From NCBI GenBank assembly GCA_030594925.1, contig JAUVEG010000123.1:1-5089 (forward strand): DNA of 5,089 bases, given 5' to 3'. Below, one piece after another: positions 1-5,089 of this stretch (positions within the stretch are counted from its first letter, which is position 1; each line of letters opens with the position of its first letter). Source of the stretch: Gammaproteobacteria bacterium. Lineage in GTDB: Bacteria > Pseudomonadota > Gammaproteobacteria > Chromatiales > Chromatiaceae. The translations under genes were made by a program, and so were the position numbers. The notes beneath the pieces were generated by a model, which searched no databases, was not told where the DNA came from, and saw only the letters and a program-made list of their open reading frames with translations.

Positions 1-235
1 TGTCATGCTGAAAGAGCGCAAACCATTGATCATGGTGGTTCGTGAAACTCCATTCTCAACAATCAATATTGAGAACATGCTCAAACTGTCACAGGCCGGA
101 GCAACCATCATGCCGGCGAATCCGGGGTTTTATTTTAATCCCGCCTCCGTTGATGAGATTATTGATTTTTTGGTTGCAAGGATACTGGATCATCTGAACG
201 TAGCACATTCGCTCGGTGAGCGCTGGGGGGATTGA
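1..235 (+). CDS. ubiX: Flavin prenyltransferase UbiX, C-terminal part (5' end outside window)
   Basis: UbiX transfers a dimethylallyl group to FMN and so makes the prenylated flavin cofactor of the decarboxylase UbiD in ubiquinone synthesis. Only the last 77 codons are visible. The frame is open to the left edge, and the ATG at 5-7 lies inside the conserved V-M-L-K-E-R stretch, so it is not the start. The visible part has the family signature MLKERKPL, then [19 protein letters not shown] and PANPGFY. Counting from the ATG at 5, K3, R13, Y43 and R59 have the spacing of the phosphate- and substrate-binding residues K129, R139, Y169 and R185 of Pseudomonas UbiX, as I recall that numbering, so the visible half of the active site looks intact. 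The stop TGA is at 233-235. The last 77 bp overlap the 3' end of the convergent membrane-protein gene, and no terminator is visible between them. Confidence 0.95.
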   Translation, partial: VMLKERKPLIMVVRETPFSTINIENMLKLSQAGATIMPANPGFYFNPASVDEIIDFLVARILDHLNVAHSLGERWGD

Positions 236-2168
236 GCGAGAGTTCTGCCGGGCATGCTTTAACTGTATTAAGCAGTTGCTGCACCTCCCTCTCCTGCTCT
301 CTTGCAAACTCCGAGCCGACACTGTCAGGGATGCGCAGGATTCCCGCCAATGATCTCTCCCGCTGTTCAGTGAGATGTCCAAGCCAGACCTGACAACCTC
401 CCACCTCAAAATTGCTCAACCACAGACGCAGTACCAGATAACGGTTGTCGACTATTTTTGTCATGGTGAGGGTGGGCTCCCGGCCGTCATAGAGTTTTGG
501 CACTGCCGGCAACTCTGGCGCCCGCTGTTGCGGAATCAGATTCTGCATCAGATCCAGCGCCCGAAAAGGCTTTGAGATATTCCATTCATGCTGCTGCAGC
601 AATTGCTCAACACTCTTGATCTCACCACTAAATCGCAAACCTAACGGGTCGCGCCCTGCAAACAGCGTCTCGCGCCACTGCGGCAATGGTGCGCTCTGCC
701 GCCACTCCTCAAGGCCCACTGTAATCACATCATACTTCGGCTGATAGAGGGCCAGTTGCGCCTGTTGACGCTCAGTCAGATGCCAGACACTTGCAACCAG
801 CAGCCAGACAATCACTGCTCCTGCCAGTACCCTTGTATTCAGTGGAGGATGCGGATGATGACGCCATGCAAGTCCAAGGATCGTCACCCACAGAATACCA
901 ATTGACCAGCCGGCTGCTACATCCGAGAACCAGTGAACCCCGAGATAGAGTCGTGAAAAACCGATCAGAGCAACCAGCGCGGCCGTACCTGCGTAGACAG
1001 ACATACGTCCTGACGCCTTCAGCGGAGTACTCAGCAACAGGGCGAGAAAGCCGTAAATTACTGTACTTTTTAATGTATGCCCCGATGGGAATGACCAGCC
1101 TTCAGCGGTCGCCTCTTCCGGTCGGGGAACACGCAACCCATGCTTGAGCAGAAACACCACAATGAATGCAAATGCAACAGCCGCCAGCCAGTGCCATGCC
1201 GTTGCGGGATGTTGCCGCAGGAGCAGCAGCAATACAGCAAGACTCAAGCCAATCAGTACCCAGGTATCACCAAGCATGGTGATGAAAACCATCAGGCTGT
1301 CGGCAGTTGGTGAACGCAACGCCATCAGGCCATCATGAACCGCATGATCGATGGGGCCAAAGCCATGGAAACCGAACAGCAGCGATGCAATCAGCGTGAT
1401 GGAGAATATCATCAGCAGCAGCAATGCCGCCATAAATGCCAGTCCCTGCGCCTCTTTATGGCCCGGGTCCGCCAGTGCTGCGGCCAAACGCCGTGGCAGG
1501 GTCTCTCCGCGGGAGAAATCCAGCAGCCAGCGGACAAAGCGTACCGCCACGGGCTGAAACAGGAAAAACAGCAGCCTTGCCAGCCACAACAGCAACCACA
1601 GCCCGGTAATGACCACCACTCCCAAGACCAACAGATGCAAGGCCACTTCGGAGGCGAGGTCCAGAGAGACGCCAATGACAATACCCGGCAGCAGATAAGC
1701 AATCGCCCACCCCAGTGCCGACAAAATATTGGCAACCAGGAATCGCTGCAGCGGCATCTCCATCATACCGGCTACGAGTGGGATAACGGCTCTGACAGGA
1801 CCAAAAAAACGCCCCAGAGCAACGCTTTTACCCCCCCAGCGCTGGAAAAAGCCGATCCCCTTGTCAAGCATTTGCGGGTGTTTTGAAAAAGGCCACATCG
1901 AGCAGAGATGCTCTTTGTAGTGATGACCAACCCAATAACTGAGCCCGTCACCCAATACAGCCCCGGCAACAGCCCACCAGTAGATGCCCATGAACTCTAC
2001 TGCGCCGGCGCCGACCAGGGCGCCTGCCGCAAACATCATCACCACGCCCGGAACGATCATGCCGACAACTGCCAGCGATTCACTAAACGCTACCAGAAAA
2101 ACGATAATTCCGGCCCAGTGCGGATGCGCATTGACCCAGGTGATGAGAGAATCCAGCAATTCCATCAT
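159..2168 (-). CDS. Membrane protein with fused DedA (VTT), PAP2 phosphatase and LssY-like C-terminal domains
   Basis: This 669-aa polytopic inner-membrane protein joins three domains. Residues about 15-165 are a DedA/VTT domain: E30 in FSES, the VPG turn at 39-41, GDGLSYWVG at 73-81 and [12 protein letters not shown] at 119-130, whose R120 and R126 match the DedA arginine pair. Hydrophobic segments follow at about 176-205 and 245-266. Residues about 290-435 are a PAP2 domain with the full catalytic signature: K342 to R349-P350, PSGH at 361-364, and S405-R406 with H412 and D416. A further hydrophobic segment lies at about 447-463, and the soluble region 475-637 resembles the LssY C-terminal domain. 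DedA proteins flip undecaprenyl phosphate or phospholipids and PAP2 enzymes remove lipid phosphates, so lipid-carrier or phospholipid recycling is a plausible inferred role; the substrate is unknown. A TAA directly upstream in frame fixes the start at the tandem ATG-ATG; M1 or M2 may be used, and no good Shine-Dalgarno is visible. About the last 25 residues are read antisense to ubiX. Confidence 0.93.
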   Translation of the reverse strand: MMELLDSLITWVNAHPHWAGIIVFLVAFSESLAVVGMIVPGVVMMFAAGALVGAGAVEFMGIYWWAVAGAVLGDGLSYWVGHHYKEHLCSMWPFSKHPQMLDKGIGFFQRWGGKSVALGRFFGPVRAVIPLVAGMMEMPLQRFLVANILSALGWAIAYLLPGIVIGVSLDLASEVALHLLVLGVVVITGLWLLLWLARLLFFLFQPVAVRFVRWLLDFSRGETLPRRLAAALADPGHKEAQGLAFMAALLLLMIFSITLIASLLFGFHGFGPIDHAVHDGLMALRSPTADSLMVFITMLGDTWVLIGLSLAVLLLLLRQHPATAWHWLAAVAFAFIVVFLLKHGLRVPRPEEATAEGWSFPSGHTLKSTVIYGFLALLLSTPLKASGRMSVYAGTAALVALIGFSRLYLGVHWFSDVAAGWSIGILWVTILGLAWRHHPHPPLNTRVLAGAVIVWLLVASVWHLTERQQAQLALYQPKYDVITVGLEEWRQSAPLPQWRETLFAGRDPLGLRFSGEIKSVEQLLQQHEWNISKPFRALDLMQNLIPQQRAPELPAVPKLYDGREPTLTMTKIVDNRYLVLRLWLSNFEVGGCQVWLGHLTEQRERSLAGILRIPDSVGSEFAREQEREVQQLLNTVKACPAELSLNPPSAHRANVLRSDDPVSLQPKNQ

Positions 2169-2198
2169 GGATTGTTACCAGGCAGCAACCAATTTTCT

Positions 2199-2226
2199 AA
2201 CCACGGAACACACGGACAACACGGAA
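2199..2226 (+). repeat. Short 9-nt-periodic repeat, left copy of an inverted pair
   Basis: The copy begins AACCACGGAACACAC and continues with the same roughly 9-nt beat, with three CACGGA units in all. It matches the opposite-strand copy at 2411-2438 at 25 of 28 positions, and the first 15 are identical. Similar CACGGA-type intergenic repeats occur in many bacterial genomes as I recall, but I know no proven function for them. Confidence 0.85.
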
Positions 2227-2290
2227 TTGTTTTTTGGAGATCCTTCATTATTCAGCTTGTCATCTCGACGAAGGCCGTTCCTGTGCATCC

Positions 2291-2329
2291 TGCCCTCACG
2301 GCATTTGTACATCCATGTACGGCAGAGGG
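2291..2329. repeat. Nested palindromes between the inverted repeats
   Basis: The core is GTACAT-CC-ATGTAC (2307-2320), a perfect 6+6 palindrome. Outer arms CCCTC (2293-2297) and GAGGG (2325-2329) enclose it with unequal internal loops. A competing small hairpin TGCC-CTCAC-GGCA lies at 2291-2303, and GGCA recurs at 2321-2324. On the plus strand the outer arm is followed by ATCTTTT, only a weak terminator-like tail. It could be a degenerate intergenic repeat, a protein-binding palindrome or an RNA structure; the sequence does not decide. Confidence 0.55.
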
Positions 2330-2339
2330 ATCTTTTGCT

Positions 2340-2363
2340 GCATAAAGACTCTCAGCATAAAGA
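2340..2363. repeat. Direct repeat GCATAAAGA, two copies 15 bp apart
   Basis: GCATAAAGA occurs at 2340-2348 and again at 2355-2363, separated by CTCTCA. It may be chance in an AT-rich stretch, a binding-site pair or a short duplication. Confidence 0.45.
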
Positions 2364-2410
2364 TGAAATAATTTTCCACATTATCGAAAGATACCACCTC
2401 TTGTTTTCCT

Positions 2411-2438
2411 TTCCGTGTATTCAGTGTGTTCCGTGGTT
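2411..2438 (-). repeat. Short 9-nt-periodic repeat, right copy of an inverted pair
   Basis: Read on the minus strand this copy also begins AACCACGGAACACAC. It differs from the left copy at three of 28 positions (16, 19 and 20). The two copies face each other across 184 bp, so a minus-strand transcript running from hemL into the membrane-protein gene could pair them into a 28-nt stem with three mismatches. Confidence 0.85.
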
Positions 2439-2462
2439 CCTGTTTTTGTCAGGGGTGATCCC

Positions 2463-3746
2463 TCACACCACTTCTGCAAAGGACTCTTCTGCAGCATCCA
2501 GGGTTTGCTGCAGATCCTCATCACTATGCGCAGCAGAGACAAAGCCCGCTTCAAACGCGGAGGGCGCCAGATAGACGCCGCGATCCAGCATCGCATGGAA
2601 GAATTTCCTGAATCGATCCTGATCACAGGCCATCGACTGCGAAAAGTCAGATACCTTCTCAGCATCGCTGAAAAAGAGTCCGAACATGCCTCCAACCTGA
2701 TTGGTAGTGACCGGGACACCGGCGGCTGCAGCTCTCATTTTCAAACCGCCGACCAGCGCTTCGGTTTTGGCTGTCAGTTTGCTGTAGAAATCGGTCCGGG
2801 AGATCAGCTCCAGTGTTTTCAGGCCGGCAGTCATGGCTATCGGGTTGCCTGAGAGTGTTCCCGCCTGGTAGACAGGGCCCAGCGGCGAAATTTCTTCCAT
2901 GATTTCGCGTTTGCCGCCAAATGCGCCAACCGGCATGCCGCCGCCAATCACTTTTCCCAGCGTGGTGAGATCTGGTTTGACGTCATACAGTGCCTGCGCC
3001 CCGCCAAGCGCCACGCGAAAACCCGTCATCACCTCATCGAATATCAGCACCGCACCCGATTTATCGCATTCACTGCGCAGGGTTTCGAGAAAACCGGGAA
3101 GAGGCGGAATGCAGTTCATATTGCCGGCAACGGGTTCAACGATGATACAGGCGATTTGATCACCGATGCTGGAGAAAGTCTCACGCACCTGGGCGCTGTC
3201 ATTGTAGTTCAGCGTAATGGTGTGTTCGGCCAGTGATGCCGGAACTCCCGGCGATGAGGGCTCGCCAAATGTGAGTGCGCCAGAGCCTGCCTTGACCAGC
3301 AGTGAATCGGAGTGGCCGTGATAACAGCCCTCGAATTTGACGATTTTGTCACGCCCGGTAAAGCCTCGCGCCAGGCGAATGGCGCTCATGGTCGCTTCCG
3401 TGCCGGAGGAGACCATGCGCACCATTTCAATGGATGGCATCAGCTCACAAACCTTGTCGGCCATTTGTGTTTCAAGCGCGGTAGGGGCGCCAAAAGAGAG
3501 CCCCTTGCGCACCACAGCTTCAACGGCCTCAATCACCTGAGGATGGGCGTGTCCCAGGATCATTGGTCCCCAGGAGCCGACATAGTCGATATAGCGCTTG
3601 CCATCCGCATCATAGAGCCAGGCTCCTGCTGCTGAGTCGATGAAAACCGGGTCGCCGCCAACGCCTTTGAAGGCGCGCACCGGTGAATTGACCCCTCCGG
3701 GTATATGCAACTGCGCCTGCGCAAACAGATCGCTGGACTGACTCAT
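2463..3746 (-). CDS. hemL: Glutamate-1-semialdehyde 2,1-aminomutase
   Basis: HemL is the cytoplasmic PLP enzyme that turns glutamate-1-semialdehyde into 5-aminolevulinate, the last step of the C5 route to haem and other tetrapyrroles. The 427-aa length is close to the usual size of the family. It has the typical N-terminus ([12 protein letters not shown] at 15-26), SSGTEA at 113-118 for PLP phosphate binding, YHGHSD at 142-147, FDEVMTGFR at 236-244 with the PLP-contacting Asp237, and the Schiff-base Lys265 in [23 protein letters not shown] at 296-302 and [11 protein letters not shown] at 394-404 are also family-typical. The start is secure: ATG at 3746 follows a strong GGAGGAGG site, and it overlaps the thiE stop by 4 nt (ATGA). 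It is the last gene of the thiD-thiE-hemL unit in this window. No terminator is evident after its TGA. Confidence 0.98.
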   Translation of the reverse strand: MSQSSDLFAQAQLHIPGGVNSPVRAFKGVGGDPVFIDSAAGAWLYDADGKRYIDYVGSWGPMILGHAHPQVIEAVEAVVRKGLSFGAPTALETQMADKVCELMPSIEMVRMVSSGTEATMSAIRLARGFTGRDKIVKFEGCYHGHSDSLLVKAGSGALTFGEPSSPGVPASLAEHTITLNYNDSAQVRETFSSIGDQIACIIVEPVAGNMNCIPPLPGFLETLRSECDKSGAVLIFDEVMTGFRVALGGAQALYDVKPDLTTLGKVIGGGMPVGAFGGKREIMEEISPLGPVYQAGTLSGNPIAMTAGLKTLELISRTDFYSKLTAKTEALVGGLKMRAAAAGVPVTTNQVGGMFGLFFSDAEKVSDFSQSMACDQDRFRKFFHAMLDRGVYLAPSAFEAGFVSAAHSDEDLQQTLDAAEESFAEVV

Positions 3747-4360
3747 TGTTCCTCCTCCGAAAATAGTTGTGCAAAGCTGCGGCTGGCCTGTTCGACATCC
3801 GCTTGTGTAAAGAGTGCTGAAATCACTGCCAGCATATCGGCACCGGCCTCAATCAATAACTTGCCATTGTCCGGTGTTATGCCGCCAATCGCAACTACGG
3901 GAATCTCCAGTTCCTGTTTTGCACGCTGCAATAAGGCTCTATCAGCCTTTGCTGCAAGCGGCTTGGTCGGAGATGCAAAAAAACTGCCAAAGGCGATATA
4001 GTCCGCACCCAGTTGCTGTGCCTGCACGGCCAGATCAAAGTCGTTGTAACAGGAGACGCCGATAATGGCGTCATCGCCAAGATCCCCGCGCGCGTTTTTC
4101 AGGGCAATATCATCGCGTCCCAGATGCACACCGGCAGCTGAAACCCTGGCAGCCAGTTCAACATCATCATTGATAATCAAGGGGATCTTCGCTGCACGGC
4201 ATATCAGGCTTAACTGCCGCGCCTGTTGAAAGCGCAGCGACTGGTGACTGCTTTTATCGCGGTATTGTATCACCCGTGCGCCACCGGCAATGGCTGCTTC
4301 AACCTGTTGCGGAAGATACTGCGAGGGTGTGGTTATGGCATACAACCCGGATAGTTTCAC
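3743..4360 (-). CDS. thiE: Thiamine-phosphate synthase
   Basis: ThiE joins HMP pyrophosphate and thiazole phosphate (HET-P) into thiamine phosphate; it is a cytoplasmic TIM-barrel enzyme. The 205-aa protein has family motifs in the expected order: GLYAIT at 5-10, QYRDKS at 32-37 for pyrophosphate binding, [10 protein letters not shown] at 61-70, GVHLGRDD at 77-84, GVSCYN at 101-106, [17 protein letters not shown] at 118-134, VVAIGGI at 155-161 and MLAVISALF at 176-184. The start is a GTG at 4360. TAG and TGA codons lie directly upstream in this frame, and [10 protein letters not shown] aligns with normal ThiE N-termini, so the GTG is well supported. The GTG overlaps the thiD stop as GTGA; the only Shine-Dalgarno-like sequence is a weak GGTGAT (4371 down to 4366), so translation probably depends on coupling to thiD. 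Its own stop overlaps the hemL start. Confidence 0.97.
   Translation of the reverse strand: MKLSGLYAITTPSQYLPQQVEAAIAGGARVIQYRDKSSHQSLRFQQARQLSLICRAAKIPLIINDDVELAARVSAAGVHLGRDDIALKNARGDLGDDAIIGVSCYNDFDLAVQAQQLGADYIAFGSFFASPTKPLAAKADRALLQRAKQELEIPVVAIGGITPDNGKLLIEAGADMLAVISALFTQADVEQASRSFAQLFSEEEQ
3751..3758 (-). promoter_or_regulatory. Strong Shine-Dalgarno of hemL inside the thiE 3' end
   Basis: GGAGGAGG on the minus strand ends 4 nt before the hemL ATG and encodes part of the glutamate run in the ThiE tail (SEEEQ). Ribosomes finishing thiE would stop within the hemL start codon, so re-initiation is likely. The strong site may also let hemL be translated at a higher level than thiE, which is inference. 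Confidence 0.85.
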
Positions 4361-5089
4361 TCACTATCACCATTGCTGCAACCGGCGACTCGCAGAGGAA
4401 TCAGCTGCCCCTTGCCCAGTTGACGGGCTTTATCCAGGGTGTCGCAGGTGTATGCCTGCGCAAGACGCAGCGCAAGTTTCAACGGGATTTGCTGCGCTAC
4501 ATAGGCGGCTATTGCAGACGACAGGGTACAGCCGGAGCCGTGAAACTCACCCTCGAGAATCGGCCAGTGCCACTCCTCCACATTTCCGCTACTGTCATAG
4601 AGGCGGTTGACGACAGCATTCACCTGTTCATGTCCACCGGTAATCAGAACATTCTTTGCTCCTTTATCCAGCAGTGCAAAAGCACAGCTATCAACCTCAC
4701 TCTTCTCACTCAGGCGCTGTGCTTCGGGGAGATTCGGAGTGAATACCGTGGTTAATGGCAGCAACTCATTTCTATAAAACTGCAGCAGCGCATCTGTGGC
4801 CAGCTCAGAACCTCCGCCGGCAGCGAGCACGGGATCCACGATGACTGGAATCTGCGGCATCCTCCTGAGTCGTTGTGCGATCACCCTGGCATTCTCTGCA
4901 TTACCGATCAAACCGATCTTGACAGCAGCAACCGGCATATCATCCAGCAGCACATCAAGCTGACGGCGTAATATACTGGCCTTTACCGGGATCATCTGAA
5001 ACACATTGCTGGTATCTTGAACCGTCAGGGCCGATATCACCGTTATCGCATGGCAGCCATTGGCTGCGATCGCCTCAATATCAGCCTGT
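4357..5089 (-). CDS. thiD: Hydroxymethylpyrimidine/phosphomethylpyrimidine kinase, N-terminus outside window
   Basis: ThiD phosphorylates HMP and then HMP phosphate to HMP pyrophosphate, the substrate of the ThiE encoded next to it. It belongs to the ribokinase-like fold. About 243 codons are visible. The frame is open to the right edge, where it reads QADIEAIAANGCHAITVISALTVQDT, matching the region just after the usual N-terminal GGAG loop, so roughly 20 or more residues are missing. Other signatures are KIGLIG, VIVDPVLAAGGGSEL, FTPNLPEA, VLITGGH and the catalytic GEFHGSGCTLSSAIAAY, whose Cys is about residue 187 of the visible part. The GTG at 5040 is an internal valine and not a start. The stop TGA overlaps the thiE GTG by 4 nt. 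The promoter, and any TPP riboswitch, would lie beyond the right edge and cannot be judged. Confidence 0.96.
   Translation of the reverse strand, partial: QADIEAIAANGCHAITVISALTVQDTSNVFQMIPVKASILRRQLDVLLDDMPVAAVKIGLIGNAENARVIAQRLRRMPQIPVIVDPVLAAGGGSELATDALLQFYRNELLPLTTVFTPNLPEAQRLSEKSEVDSCAFALLDKGAKNVLITGGHEQVNAVVNRLYDSSGNVEEWHWPILEGEFHGSGCTLSSAIAAYVAQQIPLKLALRLAQAYTCDTLDKARQLGKGQLIPLRVAGCSNGDSE

Larger units (their letters stand above)
2169..2462. other. Intergenic region between hemL and the DedA-PAP2 gene
   Basis: This 294-bp non-coding gap lies downstream of hemL and upstream of the DedA-PAP2 gene, both on the minus strand. It must hold any end signal of the thi-hemL operon and any separate promoter for the membrane-protein gene. 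I see no convincing rho-independent terminator on the minus strand: the short CCTG/CAGG pairing just after the hemL stop is not followed by a T run. A GATAAT hexamer on the minus strand (2385 down to 2380) resembles a -10 box but has no good -35 partner, so I do not call a promoter. The gap contains the inverted repeat pair, the palindrome cluster and the GCATAAAGA direct repeat listed separately. Open frames crossing it show repeat-derived residues such as TEHTDNTE and TEHTEYTER and run into neighbouring genes, so they are not genes. Confidence 0.8.

Noticed and set aside
5..7. ATG as a start of a small gene
   Set aside because: It falls inside the conserved UbiX VMLKER segment, and the frame is open to the left edge, so it is internal to ubiX.
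1335..1886. 183-codon plus-strand open frame rich in glutamine
   Set aside because: It lies fully antisense to the DedA-PAP2 gene. Its Q-rich composition is what the reverse strand of leucine-rich membrane codons (CTG read as CAG) gives, and it has no recognisable domain.
2293..2335. Rho-independent terminator formed by the CCCTC/GAGGG arms
   Set aside because: The arms are short with unequal internal loops. The T run is only four bases and lies on the plus strand, opposite to the flanking genes, so it would not end hemL transcription.
2169..2462. CRISPR array or tRNA gene in the gap
   Set aside because: There are only two long repeat copies, and they are in opposite orientations rather than regularly spaced direct repeats. 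No cloverleaf with a T-loop signature is visible.
1984..2574. 196-codon plus-strand open frame across the intergenic gap
   Set aside because: It runs through the 5' part of the DedA-PAP2 gene, the repeats and the 3' end of hemL on the opposite strand. Its TEHTDNTE stretch is only the translated repeat.
2381..2719. 112-codon minus-strand open frame with TEHTEYTER
   Set aside because: It overlaps hemL in another frame and again translates the intergenic repeat. Such residues are a common sign of spurious gene calls.
5038..5040. GTG as a possible thiD start
   Set aside because: The frame continues upstream to the window edge with clear ThiD sequence (QADIEAIAANGCHAITV), so the GTG is an internal valine codon.

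Overview
The window looks like an ordinary chromosomal segment of a gammaproteobacterium. The main reason is a minus-strand block in the order thiD, thiE, hemL. From general knowledge, these three genes also sit together in Pseudomonas and other gammaproteobacteria. I cannot name the genus from the sequence alone.

Layout: at the left edge, on the plus strand, is the 3' end of ubiX (flavin prenyltransferase). Facing it on the minus strand is a 669-codon gene for a membrane protein that joins a DedA-type transporter domain, a PAP2 phosphatase domain and an LssY-like C-terminal domain. The two genes converge and their 3' coding ends overlap by 77 bp. A non-coding gap (2169-2462) separates this gene from the next block. 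The gap holds two near-identical 28-nt copies of a 9-nt-periodic repeat in opposite orientations (2199-2226 and 2411-2438), with a small palindromic cluster between them. From 2463 to the right edge, read right to left on the minus strand, are thiD (5' end outside the window), thiE and hemL. They are joined by 4-nt stop/start overlaps (GTGA and ATGA), so they almost certainly form one translationally coupled operon.

How the genes work together: ThiD makes HMP pyrophosphate and ThiE couples it to the thiazole phosphate to give thiamine phosphate. HemL makes 5-aminolevulinate for haem and other tetrapyrroles, and UbiX makes the prenylated FMN used by UbiD in ubiquinone synthesis. The region is therefore mainly cofactor biosynthesis, with one envelope lipid or undecaprenyl-phosphate-type membrane protein next to it.

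I found no RNA gene, CRISPR array, insertion sequence, toxin-antitoxin pair or defence system. The least explained part is the 294-bp gap with its inverted repeat pair. The most unusual protein architecture is the DedA-PAP2-LssY fusion, although that fusion is already known in databases.
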